A DNA stretch of 60,005 nucleotides from Brucella thiophenivorans. GTDB lineage: Bacteria > Pseudomonadota > Alphaproteobacteria > Rhizobiales > Rhizobiaceae. The stretch lies in assembly GCF_002252445.1 (NCBI RefSeq), contig NZ_NNRJ01000054.1:1-60005 (forward strand). Direction: 5' to 3'. Positions 35,626 to 43,118 of the stretch are shown here, piece by piece; positions within the stretch are counted from its first letter, which is position 1; the number at the start of each line of letters is the position of its first letter. The position numbers and the translations under genes were made by a program. The notes beneath the pieces were generated by a model. The model was given only the letters and a program-made list of their open reading frames with translations. It did no database searches and had not been told where the DNA came from.

Positions 35626-36017
35626 CCGTAGAAGGGTCTGCTCAGTTTTGAGCATACCCTAATGCGTCCAGTTTTGGACGTATCGGACTTTTCACCAAAA
35701 TTGGATGAATGGCTTTCCCCTCATGTTCATTGCCGGAAATTTCGTCCTGATCGTCATTATGGAAATTTCCCATATTGACCGAAGCGGGATTATCCCGGTT
35801 TGAGGTAGGAACGAAATCCATAACAACATCATCTGAAAACCAGACGATGCTTACTCGCCCCGCGGCGGGGCGCTGACACTGTGCATTGCAGGAAGTTTTG
35901 CGGTTTCCCCGTAAAACAGCCTATTTTAGGCTCCGATCCATGAAGCGTTCGGCTTTGCCTGTGTATGCTTTCCGGCAATGCTCCTCGCAGAAGGGGCTTC
36001 CAGATTATTGCAAATGA
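35626..36017. other. Non-coding stretch rich in hairpins
   Basis: About 390 bases without a convincing gene. It contains two six-base-pair hairpins with the same GTTT loop (TGCTCA-GTTT-TGAGCA at 35639-35654 and CGTCCA-GTTT-TGGACG at 35665-35680) and a G+C-rich hairpin (CGCCCC-GCGGC-GGGGCG at 35856-35872). These could be terminators of the convergent flanking genes or a small RNA. Confidence 0.5.
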
Positions 36018-36428
36018 TTAATCGCTCATGACCACCTTAGAAAAACAAACCGCGATTTTCTGGTTGGCTCCGAGGTCCTCTGCAAATTTCACCAGCTTAG
36101 GCCCGTCACCGTCATCAGCCATACCGCCCCAAACATCTTTGAACGTCTGCTTGCCAGAGGAATTGTCAAAGAAAAAATATCCGGGATCGGCCACAGGCGT
36201 TGAGGCATAAACTACAGTCCAGTCACCCGACTGCATAAAACTGTCAACTTCGACCTTGGCTGGTTTGACCTTTTCTTTGAGGCTTTCAGAGATAAGTTTC
36301 GCGTATTCAGTCTTTCGCTCTTTCGTTAGTGCTTGATCTACTCCTGTGCAATCCACTGCTGCGGTAGCCGGGTATATGAAAAATGAGCCAGCCAAGACAA
36401 TTAAAGCGAACCTAGTTATTGTGGACAT
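36018..36428 (-). CDS. Secreted hypothetical protein, 136 residues
   Basis: ATG 36428 follows AGGAGGGCGG; the longer frame to 36515 has no such site. A signal peptide (MSTITRFALIVLAGSFFIYPATAA) ends near residue 24. The mature part has two Cys (VDCTGVDQ and AVCFSK) that may pair, and a SGDWTVVYASTPVADPGYFFFD core. It is probably periplasmic. Family unknown. Confidence 0.65.
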   Translation of the reverse strand: MSTITRFALIVLAGSFFIYPATAAVDCTGVDQALTKERKTEYAKLISESLKEKVKPAKVEVDSFMQSGDWTVVYASTPVADPGYFFFDNSSGKQTFKDVWGGMADDGDGPKLVKFAEDLGANQKIAVCFSKVVMSD

Positions 36429-36511
36429 ATTCCGCCCTCCTAAAATGCCTTTAAAGCGAACAGACTTGAGCCTAACGCTTGTTCGGTCGGATGAGCAATC
36501 GAAAAACCAAG

Positions 36512-36543
36512 CCAAAACAAAAACCCCGGCGATTAGGCCGGGG
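36512..36543 (-). terminator. Strong rho-independent terminator of the small-gene operon
   Basis: On the minus strand the stem CCCCGGC / GCCGGGG with a six-base loop is followed by TTTTTGTTTT. It lies 17 bases downstream of the 37-residue gene and closes the operon running from 39024. Confidence 0.88.
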
Positions 36544-36560
36544 CTCGGTTCATCAGCGGG

Positions 36561-36674
36561 TTATAATTTACGGCGGTGGTTCAGGTAATACCGGATCTCT
36601 TTCCAGCCGATAAAAGCTAACACATATGATAGTGCTGCAAGAATAGCCGCTTCAATTATTAGAAACCAAATCAT
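36561..36674 (-). CDS. Small membrane protein, 37 residues
   Basis: A short frame, MIWFLIIEAAILAALSYVLA then FIGWKEIRYYLNHRRKL. It is one membrane helix with a basic tail, starting nine bases after the stop of the DUF982 gene. It ends just before a strong terminator. The ribosome site (GAAG) is weak. Position and hydrophobic pattern support it, but the small size leaves doubt. Confidence 0.5.
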   Translation of the reverse strand: MIWFLIIEAAILAALSYVLAFIGWKEIRYYLNHRRKL

Positions 36675-36683
36675 GATGCGTCT

Positions 36684-36986
36684 TCAAGCCTGAACTAGGC
36701 CGCCTCCTGATTTTTTGCCCTTCATCCATGGAAGCGCGACTTCTGGTTCTTCGAGAATTCCGGTCTTCTTGGCGAAACCTCGAATGGCGCTCTCTGCTGC
36801 TTCCACTGGTTTGATGCCATCGTGGCTATCGCAGCACGCTTTCCAAGCGGTTTCATAAATGAGGCCACGGTCGTATTCGGGCCACTCATAAAGCAAATCT
36901 AAAGCATCCCCGATGCTGGCAATTTCTCGAACAAGGTAAGGGCCGTCCTTCACAAAAACAGGACTGTCAAACAAACGGTCGCTCAT
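36684..36986 (-). CDS. DUF982-family protein, 100 residues
   Basis: ATG 36986 has GGAGG five bases upstream; an earlier Met at 36998 does not. The pattern FDSPVFVKDGPYLVREIASIGDALDLLYEWPEYDRGLIYETAWKAC fits DUF982, a family of short proteins abundant in rhizobia and Brucella relatives. Function is unknown. It belongs to the minus-strand operon of small genes that starts at 39024. Confidence 0.72.
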   Translation of the reverse strand: MSDRLFDSPVFVKDGPYLVREIASIGDALDLLYEWPEYDRGLIYETAWKACCDSHDGIKPVEAAESAIRGFAKKTGILEEPEVALPWMKGKKSGGGLVQA

Positions 36987-37126
36987 CGAAACCTCCATTT
37001 GATCGAACGTTAAATGTTGGAATGACGGTTTCGATTTAGTTACCAATCTATCGGTTTCAAGGCCTTCACAATCACAATAATCGCAAAATAGATTGGCTCG
37101 GCGCTTTAACGTGGCGGGGCACGAGC

Positions 37127-38131
37127 TTAACGAGGATGGGAAGCACCTCCGAAAGCTGGGTGCTGTTTTTCCAGTGCATCGATACGCGCCCGAACAAACG
37201 CCGGGGTGAGCAATCCATTCATCAGCCGCTTGCGGCATCCATCCAACACGCGCTCATGCAATCTGCTCAAATCTGAGCCGAGTACGGTCGCTAAAAATTT
37301 ATCGGCCTCTTGCTGCGATGCTGGAGCCGAAAATGGCGTGTTTTCTTCTTCGCCGTTTGCCGCGAGTGCATACCCGTTTTTTTTCTTTGCCGGGAAGTCG
37401 GGGGAGCTTGCTACAGCGCTTTTGATTTGCGCGCTTCGCTCCCCCTCAACGTCACCCATAACTGGAGAACCGTCGCTGTCTTCATAGCCGTTTATTACAG
37501 GTAATCCTGTAAGGTATTCCTTAAAGGTAATTGGTGGCATTTTCTGCCCACCTTGATGGGCACTTTCTGCCATCCTTGGTGGGCATATATTGCCGTCCTT
37601 GTCATTTTCAGGGTGGGCAACTTCTGCCACCCTTGCAGGTTCAAGGTGGGCATTACTTGCCATGCTGGATTGCGGCCTATTGCGTACATTCTGATCGGCT
37701 TTAATCTCGCGCTGGCGTTCTTCCAATTCCTGAATATGCATCTGAACTCGCTCATGATGCGGGTTGTCGATGCGATAAACCGTGATGCCATTTCTGCGGC
37801 CAACCGGGATGAGATAGCTGTGCTGCTCAAGAAGTCTGCGGGCCTTAACAGCGGTGTGGTGCGAACGCAGACCAGCGCGAATAAAGACACGACTGTTTGA
37901 TGCGTAAGCGGTCGTTGCCTGGAGCGTCTTCTTGTCGATGGTGACAAGGGATGCATAGACGATAATCAGATTGAGGCACTGACCAGCGCGCAATAGCGGA
38001 TCGGCTGCAACCGTCTCGAATAGCGAGAACTTGAACGCGGCGAGTTCCTGCTTTGCCTGATCGAACGCATTCGGGCTTTGACGGCGTGGGAATGCGTGAA
38101 CCTCGGCTGATGAATTGGCGGGCTGGTTCAT
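37127..38131 (-). CDS. Helix-turn-helix replication-type protein
   Basis: 334 residues. The N-terminal ~130 residues carry a winged-helix-like DNA-binding region (FIRAGLRSHHTAVKARRLLEQHSYLIPVGRRNGITVYRIDNP). The middle is polar and variable with repeated histidine/proline segments (EVAHPENDKDGNICPPRMAESAHQGG). The C-terminus (FVRARIDALEKQHPAFGG) is helical. The layout resembles phage or plasmid replication-initiation proteins. Its ATG overlaps the stop of the 57-residue gene by four bases. It is a candidate reader of the iteron repeats upstream. Confidence 0.6.
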   Translation of the reverse strand: MNQPANSSAEVHAFPRRQSPNAFDQAKQELAAFKFSLFETVAADPLLRAGQCLNLIIVYASLVTIDKKTLQATTAYASNSRVFIRAGLRSHHTAVKARRLLEQHSYLIPVGRRNGITVYRIDNPHHERVQMHIQELEERQREIKADQNVRNRPQSSMASNAHLEPARVAEVAHPENDKDGNICPPRMAESAHQGGQKMPPITFKEYLTGLPVINGYEDSDGSPVMGDVEGERSAQIKSAVASSPDFPAKKKNGYALAANGEEENTPFSAPASQQEADKFLATVLGSDLSRLHERVLDGCRKRLMNGLLTPAFVRARIDALEKQHPAFGGASHPR

Positions 38132-38301
38132 GCTCCTTGCCCTCCCAGCATCCTTTCCGGGTTTTCGCGTTCGTCTACGAAATCCTCGTCGGTGTCTTCA
38201 AAGTCAGCATCTCCATCAATCTGATCGAGAAGCGCGATAGCTTCATCAATCCATTGCTCCAGAAAAAGGCGGCGAAGGCGGTGAATGGCTGGGCTGCTCA
38301 T
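38128..38301 (-). CDS. Small acidic protein, 57 residues
   Basis: The frame begins MSSPAIHRLRRLFLEQWIDE and continues AIALLDQIDGDADFEDTDED, with an acidic C-terminus. GGAGGC stands five bases before ATG 38301. The start overlaps the stop of the 31-residue frame and its stop overlaps the next ATG (ATGA), so it is part of a tightly coupled operon. No family is known. Its resemblance to the 67-residue protein at 42331 (acidic, EIERLIDMLDQMDDD) is notable. Confidence 0.6.
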   Translation of the reverse strand: MSSPAIHRLRRLFLEQWIDEAIALLDQIDGDADFEDTDEDFVDERENPERMLGGQGA

Positions 38302-38393
38302 TTCGTGCCTCCATTCTTCGGGAATGAGGCGAAAGCAACGCGCCTCGCGGCTTTGAGAATGAGAAGCGCCAGAACAACGCGGATGAGTTTCAT
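38298..38393 (-). CDS. Very small membrane protein, 31 residues
   Basis: MKLIRVVLALLILKAARRVA followed by FASFPKNGGTK: one hydrophobic helix. Its ATG overlaps the stop of the upstream Tat-signal gene by four bases, and its stop overlaps the start of the 57-residue gene. The end of the frame also supplies the ribosome site of the next gene. Coupling supports it, though it is too short for certainty. Confidence 0.45.
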   Translation of the reverse strand: MKLIRVVLALLILKAARRVAFASFPKNGGTK

Positions 38394-38788
38394 ACTGAAA
38401 GCTCCGTGCGCTGTACGTCCACCGTCTCTAAATATCGAAGCGCCGACCGAAGTGCATTTTCAGACATGCAGTCGATTATTGTGTCTTCTTCCAAGGCTAA
38501 ACGGATTGCCTCACGAACACCCGCAATGCTGGTTGTTTCGGGCGTGTTTTCGCCATTCCGAAGAATCGCTTCCATATAAGGGCCGTACGTTTCATCAATC
38601 GCCCTGTTTTCATCTTCCACGGTTGGAATCAGGTGATCCGGGATATCGTTGAACGCAATCTTTCCCGCTCGGTACGCCTGTATCAGTTCAAGCATAGGGT
38701 CAGGTACCGGAACAGCGGCAATAGAGCCAAAGGCTAGCGCGGCACCGACACAAGGAGCGGCGCTTAGAAAAGAGCGACGGTTTATCAT
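38390..38788 (-). CDS. Tat-exported hypothetical protein, 132 residues
   Basis: MINRRSFLSAAPCVGAALAFGS is a twin-arginine signal; the mature part is about 105 residues, acidic and helical (MLELIQAYRAGKIAFNDIPDHLI). Tat signals on such small proteins are found in phage-derived operons of this order. The start overlaps the upstream stop by four bases. Function unknown. Confidence 0.65.
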   Translation of the reverse strand: MINRRSFLSAAPCVGAALAFGSIAAVPVPDPMLELIQAYRAGKIAFNDIPDHLIPTVEDENRAIDETYGPYMEAILRNGENTPETTSIAGVREAIRLALEEDTIIDCMSENALRSALRYLETVDVQRTELSV

Positions 38789-39024
38789 TCTGGCGCTCCT
38801 TCCTCGTTGTACGGCCCAAATGCGATAAAGCTGCTGCCTTCGGGCTTAGCTTTGCTTGCAGGGCAGATCATGACGTATTCAATGTTCGGGTCCATCTGAC
38901 CCAAACAAAGGGCCAACTCTCGCGCAAGACGACGCGACTTCATCCATGGGTCTTCTGCTTGCAGGGTGTCAGGCACGATTTTAGACAAGCCTTCGGCGTT
39001 AGCCGGAATGGTGCGTTCCGTCAT
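38785..39024 (-). CDS. Hypothetical protein, 79 residues
   Basis: First gene of the minus-strand operon (39024 to 36561). Soluble, with ADAEDPWMKS-like helical start (LQAEDPWMKSRRLARELALCLGQMDPN) and one internal Cys. The iteron-rich promoter region (39103-39192) lies directly upstream, so its expression may respond to whatever binds there. No family recognised. Confidence 0.6.
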   Translation of the reverse strand: MTERTIPANAEGLSKIVPDTLQAEDPWMKSRRLARELALCLGQMDPNIEYVMICPASKAKPEGSSFIAFGPYNEEGAPE

Positions 39025-39102
39025 TGGACTTCTCCAGATTTTCAGAATTGGTTAGATCGGTCTTGCCCTTGTCGGGCATACTCTCTCAGAGGGATTCAAA
39101 AT

Positions 39103-39192
39103 AAGCGTCATAAGTGTCATAAGCGTCATACCTATTGATTTTATTATGTTTTTTCATGACACTTAGAAAATCATGACACTTGCAAGCGTCAT
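39103..39192. promoter_or_regulatory. Iteron array A: six copies of a 9-bp element
   Basis: AAGCGTCAT at 39103-39111, AAGTGTCAT at 39112-39120, AAGCGTCAT at 39121-39129, inverted ATGACACTT at 39156-39164 and 39173-39181, then AAGCGTCAT at 39184-39192. The first three are contiguous. The 27-base block they form recurs exactly, inverted, at 49990-50016. It lies between the end of one gene and the start of the small-gene operon. An origin of replication or a repressor cluster is likely. Confidence 0.8.
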
Positions 39193-39193
39193 A

Positions 39194-39469
39194 CTATACC
39201 GCCAAAAGCCTTGAAATCTTTGCTTCCATATCGCGGCGGCGGCTCTGAATGTCGACGCTCCACGGCTTATAGGAAAGCAGTTCAATCTGCTCGCGAAGTG
39301 CTTCCACCTTTGCCAGTACCGGATTGCTGATGCGCAACGCTGCATCCTTGGCGCGCTTCCACGCCAGCATCAAAAGCCAGTTGAACGTGCTCCGCTTGAA
39401 TGAGCGTTTGCTGTACGACCGGCGATAAGTGGCCCATGCTTCATTCATGATTGCTGACAGGTTGAACAT
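39194..39469 (-). CDS. Hypothetical protein, 91 residues
   Basis: ATG 39469 follows GGAGG; a longer frame starts further upstream without support. The protein is basic and helical (MNEAWATYRRSYSKRSFKRSTFNWLLMLAWKRAKDAALR) with a C-terminal coiled part (LAKVEALREQIELLSY). Similar proteins occur in phages and islands of this order; function unknown. It is transcribed divergently from the XRE repressor, and its stop meets the iteron array. Confidence 0.6.
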   Translation of the reverse strand: MFNLSAIMNEAWATYRRSYSKRSFKRSTFNWLLMLAWKRAKDAALRISNPVLAKVEALREQIELLSYKPWSVDIQSRRRDMEAKISRLLAV

Positions 39470-39511
39470 TTTAGCCTCCATAAACATTTTGTGTTTATAT
39501 ATAGACACTAA

Positions 39512-39531
39512 TTGTTTACCATGGTCAACAA
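39512..39531. promoter_or_regulatory. 20-bp palindrome between divergent genes, repressor operator candidate
   Basis: TTGTTTACCATGGTCAACAA has arms matching at 18 of 20 positions. It sits in the 120 bases between the minus-strand 91-residue gene and the XRE regulator, where a lambda-type repressor would act on both promoters. The A+T-rich surroundings fit promoters. Confidence 0.6.
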
Positions 39532-39589
39532 TAAAAATTTACATATAGGCAAAAAATGTTTATCCATAACCAGAAAATGAGGAAAAGCA

Positions 39590-39838
39590 ATGGACGCCAA
39601 ACAAATTCGCGCAGCCCGCGCTCTATTAAATTGGTCACAAGGTGCGCTCGTAGAAGCCAGCGGCCTCTCGTTAACAACCATCCGACGCATGGAAGATGAT
39701 GCTATAGGCCCTCAGAGAAGCTCTGCCGGAAACGTCGAGACCGTAATAAAAGTGCTGGAAGCAGCAGGCGTCCAATTTCTCGAAGATGGACAGGTAGCAA
39801 ACGGGCCGGGAGTGGCGTTGAAGAAAGTCGGCAGTTAA
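39590..39838 (+). CDS. XRE-family (cro/C1-type) transcriptional regulator
   Basis: 82 residues. The helix-turn-helix region is IRAARALLNWSQGALVEASGLSLTTIRRMEDD, and the C-terminal helix includes VETVIKVLEAAGVQFLEDGQ. This is the common short repressor form found in phages and integrative elements. A GAGGAAA-type ribosome site precedes ATG 39590. Divergent arrangement and the palindrome at 39512 suggest autorepression. It is the likely immunity or switch regulator of the island. Confidence 0.85.
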   Translation: MDAKQIRAARALLNWSQGALVEASGLSLTTIRRMEDDAIGPQRSSAGNVETVIKVLEAAGVQFLEDGQVANGPGVALKKVGS

Positions 39839-40132
39839 AGCCCGTTGAACACGAAATTCAGCCGTCCACCAAGCGAATCATTACGGAGAAATCTTTTTCT
39901 GACAGGCAACGAAGTTCCCTGATCTGGAAAAAATCTGCGAGCATCAAAGCTTTTCTAAGATAATCCTTAATCGGAAGATTAAATGTATACCTTTGAATAA
40001 TCTTGGGATTTTTATTTATGGAGCCGCTCATATTCGTCAGTCGTCAATTACGGCAAGAATATGACTGGATTTTTTCCGGATTGTTGGCTCTTTACGGTTA
40101 GTTAATTGTTTTAGTGGGGGGGCTTAACAATC
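39839..40132. other. Leader region before the three-gene operon
   Basis: 294 A+T-rich bases between the regulator and the candidate defence operon. It holds an inverted pair TCATATTC (40028-40035) / GAATATGA (40057-40064) and a run of G before the GTG start at 40133. It probably carries the operon promoter. No gene was seen. Confidence 0.4.
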
Positions 40133-41206
40133 GTGTCGGTCGAAATCATTATTCGCAATATGAAGAACAGGATGCCGTGGAGCGTAGCACAGAAAGTTCT
40201 GGCTGAATGCGAAGTTCATCGCTCGATGGGATGGGACCGAACTCTAGAGCAAATAAGTGACACTAAGGCTGATTACAGCCAACAGACGGATATACTCACA
40301 GAAGCGCTTCGGGAACACATTTTATGTGGAGAGAAAGCGAGTACATTCTTTTCACTGGACAAAGAGGCCGCAGTTCGATTGAGGCGCGCTGTTACAGGTC
40401 TTTCTGTCGAAAAGAACAGCTTTCAAACAGCGTATCCCTTTGTTCTAAGTGAGGATGAGCTCTCTAAGCAGCCTTTAGGCGCTCAACTGACCGCCATCGA
40501 AGCATTCGAAAATGGTACTGCTATTGTTTTTTGTTCGCCGCGTATACTCACTTCACGTGAAGCACTTAATGAAAAAGATTTTCCCAACGAAGCGGCACAG
40601 CTATTTAGCAAGTTTGATGAAATCGTCGGGCTCAAGATACGGCGCTTTCACGCATTCGATATCGTGTGGATACCTAATGATAGTGATTTAATCGATATTC
40701 GGATAGACTTCCCAAATGGTGCACAGATAGATCAAACGCTAGCTGCCCTAAAAAACACGATAAAATGCTTTAATGCACTGATGGGCGAGGAAACTTTATC
40801 CCAGGAGGTAAATCTATTTCCACTTATCGATCGGATGTATTTCGCTGCGAATGAGGGGCATGTTGTGGAACTCGGTTTTGGTACCAGTACCGCATCACTT
40901 AAACACGAAAAAATGCGCCGTAAAGGGCTGTGCCTTCGTCAAGAGACATATCATAAAGGCGGCAGCAACGCTCTTAAAACCAAAATTGAGCCACATAGAA
41001 TAAGTATCGTTTGGCGTCGCATTATTGATGCCGAAACATTCTCGACGCCAGAACTTAGCCTAAATAGCAACTCTAGAGCATCCGGTTCTGAAAACCCTGT
41101 TCTTTCGACTGCATTTGTTCACAAATGTATGGGATTCGAAGATTATTTATTTGTACGTGAACGAATTGAGCACTACTTATATAGTGAAAATATAACAATT
41201 GAATAA
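40133..41206 (+). CDS. Unknown protein, first gene of a three-gene operon (defence candidate)
   Basis: 357 residues from GTG 40133, preceded by a G-run 10 bases away; ATG 40160 is the alternative. No signal peptide or membrane helix. It is a soluble mixed alpha/beta protein with FENGTAIVFCSPRILTSREALNEKDFPN, a KIRRFHAFDIVWIPND segment, and a C-terminal KIEPHRISIVWRRIID strand. I do not recognise a family. Base composition is richer in A+T than the rest of the island. It is followed at three or twelve bases by the second gene, so all three are probably one transcript. Confidence 0.65.
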   Translation: MSVEIIIRNMKNRMPWSVAQKVLAECEVHRSMGWDRTLEQISDTKADYSQQTDILTEALREHILCGEKASTFFSLDKEAAVRLRRAVTGLSVEKNSFQTAYPFVLSEDELSKQPLGAQLTAIEAFENGTAIVFCSPRILTSREALNEKDFPNEAAQLFSKFDEIVGLKIRRFHAFDIVWIPNDSDLIDIRIDFPNGAQIDQTLAALKNTIKCFNALMGEETLSQEVNLFPLIDRMYFAANEGHVVELGFGTSTASLKHEKMRRKGLCLRQETYHKGGSNALKTKIEPHRISIVWRRIIDAETFSTPELSLNSNSRASGSENPVLSTAFVHKCMGFEDYLFVRERIEHYLYSENITIE

Positions 41207-41218
41207 AAAGTGGCTTTA

Positions 41219-41632
41219 ATGACACTAGAACGTTTTAAAAAGGAGATAGCGGAGCGCTGGCAAGGTTTGCCGGTAGCGGATCTCTGCGTTAAAATACTGG
41301 ATAAAGTAGAAGTAATACCAATAGATCAGCTGAAATTTATTACTTTTACGACTTTTGCCAATATGCTTGAGCGCCCTTCTATCGATTTGGAAGTTCTGGG
41401 AGCAGTTAATATTTTGACTAACTCAAGTTTTGCTCTTTTCGATACTCATGCCATGTTTGTTGATGAGTACGATTCCGAATATCCGATATCTTTAAAACAA
41501 CTGAATGATGCCAAACGTACGGGGATTTTTATCCACCCAGATACTGGCGAAGACGTCCCTAACTTTGCTGATCGCATTTTTCCGATATTTTCTGCCAGCG
41601 CAAGACTACATGCTGAGATAACAAAGCAATGA
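41219..41632 (+). CDS. Unknown protein, second gene of the operon
   Basis: 137 residues from ATG 41219; an in-frame GTG at 41210 is also possible. Helical N-terminus (LERFKKEIAERWQGLPVADLCVKILDK) then a compact part with FDTHAMFVDEYDSEYPISLKQLNDAKRTG and a proline-rich DGEDVPN-type loop. It ends in the ATG overlap of the third gene (ATGA). The size and middle position recall the small middle component of other multi-gene defence operons, but that is inference. No family recognised. Confidence 0.6.
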   Translation: MTLERFKKEIAERWQGLPVADLCVKILDKVEVIPIDQLKFITFTTFANMLERPSIDLEVLGAVNILTNSSFALFDTHAMFVDEYDSEYPISLKQLNDAKRTGIFIHPDTGEDVPNFADRIFPIFSASARLHAEITKQ

Positions 41633-42249
41633 CACACCTAGGCCTGTCGATTACGGACCTCGAAAAGACCATGTGTTCAACTACGCCTGGTCGAATAGCT
41701 TTCGAAATGTGCCTTGCTGATACGCACGAAGAAATACACAAACTTATTGAAGACGGAATTGATTGGGCTGCCCTTCAACTGGCGGAAAATGCTCATCTCA
41801 ATCAAAAACTAGGTGAAGACAAAATAACGATTGATATTATCGGTATACTGAAATCGTTAACCTTTGACGCAGCTCACGATACGCAAATTGGTGGGCACTG
41901 CGATATTGTGGTGCGGGCTAAAAGTGACTTTTTATGGATTGGTGAAGCTAAAATTCATTCAGACTATAACTGGTTGCAAAAAGGAATGTCGCAACTAAGT
42001 ACCCGTTACTCGACCGGCTTGCAGGGGCAAGACTGCGGAGAAATACTAGTTTACACTTACGCACCTCGTCTGGATAAAATTCTTGCTGAATGGAGGAATC
42101 GGGTAGCGGATTCCGTGGAAGAAATAAGCGTGGAGGAGTTGGATTTAGATCGTCTTGTCTTCCGTACTACGCACCCGCATGTCAAAACGGGCCGCCCTTT
42201 TCGTGTTCGACACAAAGGAATTAGCTTGCATTTTAATCCGAAGGCTTAG
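41629..42249 (+). CDS. PD-(D/E)XK nuclease-like protein, third gene of the operon
   Basis: 206 residues. A PD-(D/E)XK pattern appears as GGHCDIVVRAKSDFLWIGEAKIH: Asp92, Glu106 and Lys108 with alternating hydrophobic strands, followed by a helix DYNWLQKGMSQLSTRYSTG with a Gln, as in restriction-endonuclease-like folds. The N-terminal ~90 residues are helical. The start overlaps the previous stop by four bases. By family knowledge this fold cuts nucleic acids, so the operon may kill or block phages. Catalysis is inferred from motif only. Confidence 0.65.
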   Translation: MTHLGLSITDLEKTMCSTTPGRIAFEMCLADTHEEIHKLIEDGIDWAALQLAENAHLNQKLGEDKITIDIIGILKSLTFDAAHDTQIGGHCDIVVRAKSDFLWIGEAKIHSDYNWLQKGMSQLSTRYSTGLQGQDCGEILVYTYAPRLDKILAEWRNRVADSVEEISVEELDLDRLVFRTTHPHVKTGRPFRVRHKGISLHFNPKA

Positions 42250-42281
42250 CGTCTTGAGTTGATAAAACTTTAATTTCGCTG

Positions 42282-42311
42282 TTGACCACCCATGTCCTAA
42301 TGGATGGTCAA
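42282..42311. terminator. Hairpin between convergent genes
   Basis: TTGACCACCCAT, loop GTCCTA, ATGGATGGTCAA: a 12-bp stem with one mismatch that becomes G-T on the minus strand. It lies between the end of the nuclease-like gene (+) and the 67-residue gene (-). T-runs are weak. Confidence 0.55.
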
Positions 42312-42330
42312 TAGTCTGGTGAAGCCTGAA

Positions 42331-42534
42331 CTAATTGCCGTTAGCCTTTCGTCTGGATCGCTCAGCAATAACGAACCAGTCCGGCGCACAACCATTTTTC
42401 CAAGTCAGATCATCCTCCGCGTCGTGCTGTTCTTCTAGCGGCTCTGGCTCAACGTCAGGGTCATCGTCCATTTGGTCAAGCATATCGATCAGGCGTTCGA
42501 TTTCGGCAGCGATTGAATAGCGGTCGGGTTTCAT
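42331..42534 (-). CDS. Small acidic protein, 67 residues
   Basis: Begins MKPDRYSIAAEIERLIDMLD and continues QMDDDPDVEPEPLEEQHDAE, so it is strongly acidic in the middle, then basic. The start overlaps the stop of the SANT/Myb-like gene by four bases. Its layout resembles the 57-residue acidic protein at 38128. No family is known. Confidence 0.55.
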   Translation of the reverse strand: MKPDRYSIAAEIERLIDMLDQMDDDPDVEPEPLEEQHDAEDDLTWKNGCAPDWFVIAERSRRKANGN

Positions 42535-43118
42535 TCGTACCTCCAGCTAACAGAGATTTCACCATCGAGGGCGATGATTGCTTTGCAGACAGCAAGGTAG
42601 TTGATGCCGCTCCTATGCCAGTCACCTTTCCTGAAATAACACTTGGTGCCCGCCAACTCATCAAGATCCACCATTGAATATCGAAGCTCTGCGCAACGCT
42701 GGCGAATAACATCCAAGACAGGATGACCTGTCGCCAATAGGGGCGGTTTTGGTCTGGGAATCTTGTAATGTTTCCTTAAGGCATGGATTTGAGGCAGTGT
42801 GCGTGTGGGAAACTCCTCTAAGAGTTTGTTTACGGGGGCGGTAGGCCCAAGTCGCCGTAGCTTTGACAATTCGGCGGCAGTCATTAATTGACGTCTTGGC
42901 CTCACTCCCAGCTTTTGACAACGACTGCGTAGTGCCTGATAAGTTCTGTGCGGCAGCTTCTTCATCAATGCCGAATAATCTGAACCATACTGCTTGCAGA
43001 TGGCATCTTCCGATGCCGTCCATAGCGGATGACCTTTCGGCGTTTCGCCAAGGAACTGCATACGTCTGCGCGCGCGCTGTCCGCTTTCTGCGTGTCGGCT
43101 GTAATCACTCAAGTACAT
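42531..43118 (-). CDS. SANT/Myb-like DNA-binding protein
   Basis: 195 residues from ATG 43118 (AGGAGC upstream); the frame continues to 43163 without support. HPLWTASEDAICKQYGSDYSALMKKLPHRTYQALRSRCQKLGV is a Myb/SANT-like DNA-binding repeat. A second weaker helix-turn-helix (VNKLLEEFPTRTLPQIHALRKHYKIPRPKP) follows. Phages and islands use such proteins as regulators. It is transcribed toward the convergent nuclease-like gene. Confidence 0.65.
   Translation of the reverse strand: MYLSDYSRHAESGQRARRRMQFLGETPKGHPLWTASEDAICKQYGSDYSALMKKLPHRTYQALRSRCQKLGVRPRRQLMTAAELSKLRRLGPTAPVNKLLEEFPTRTLPQIHALRKHYKIPRPKPPLLATGHPVLDVIRQRCAELRYSMVDLDELAGTKCYFRKGDWHRSGINYLAVCKAIIALDGEISVSWRYE

Noticed and set aside
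36346..36588. Plus-strand frame opposite the secreted 136-residue gene
   Set aside because: It covers the signal-peptide region of a supported gene and a minus-strand terminator, and has no ribosome site.
38053..38652. 199-codon plus-strand frame over the small-gene operon
   Set aside because: The opposite strand has a chain of genes with ribosome sites and four-base overlaps; this frame has none.
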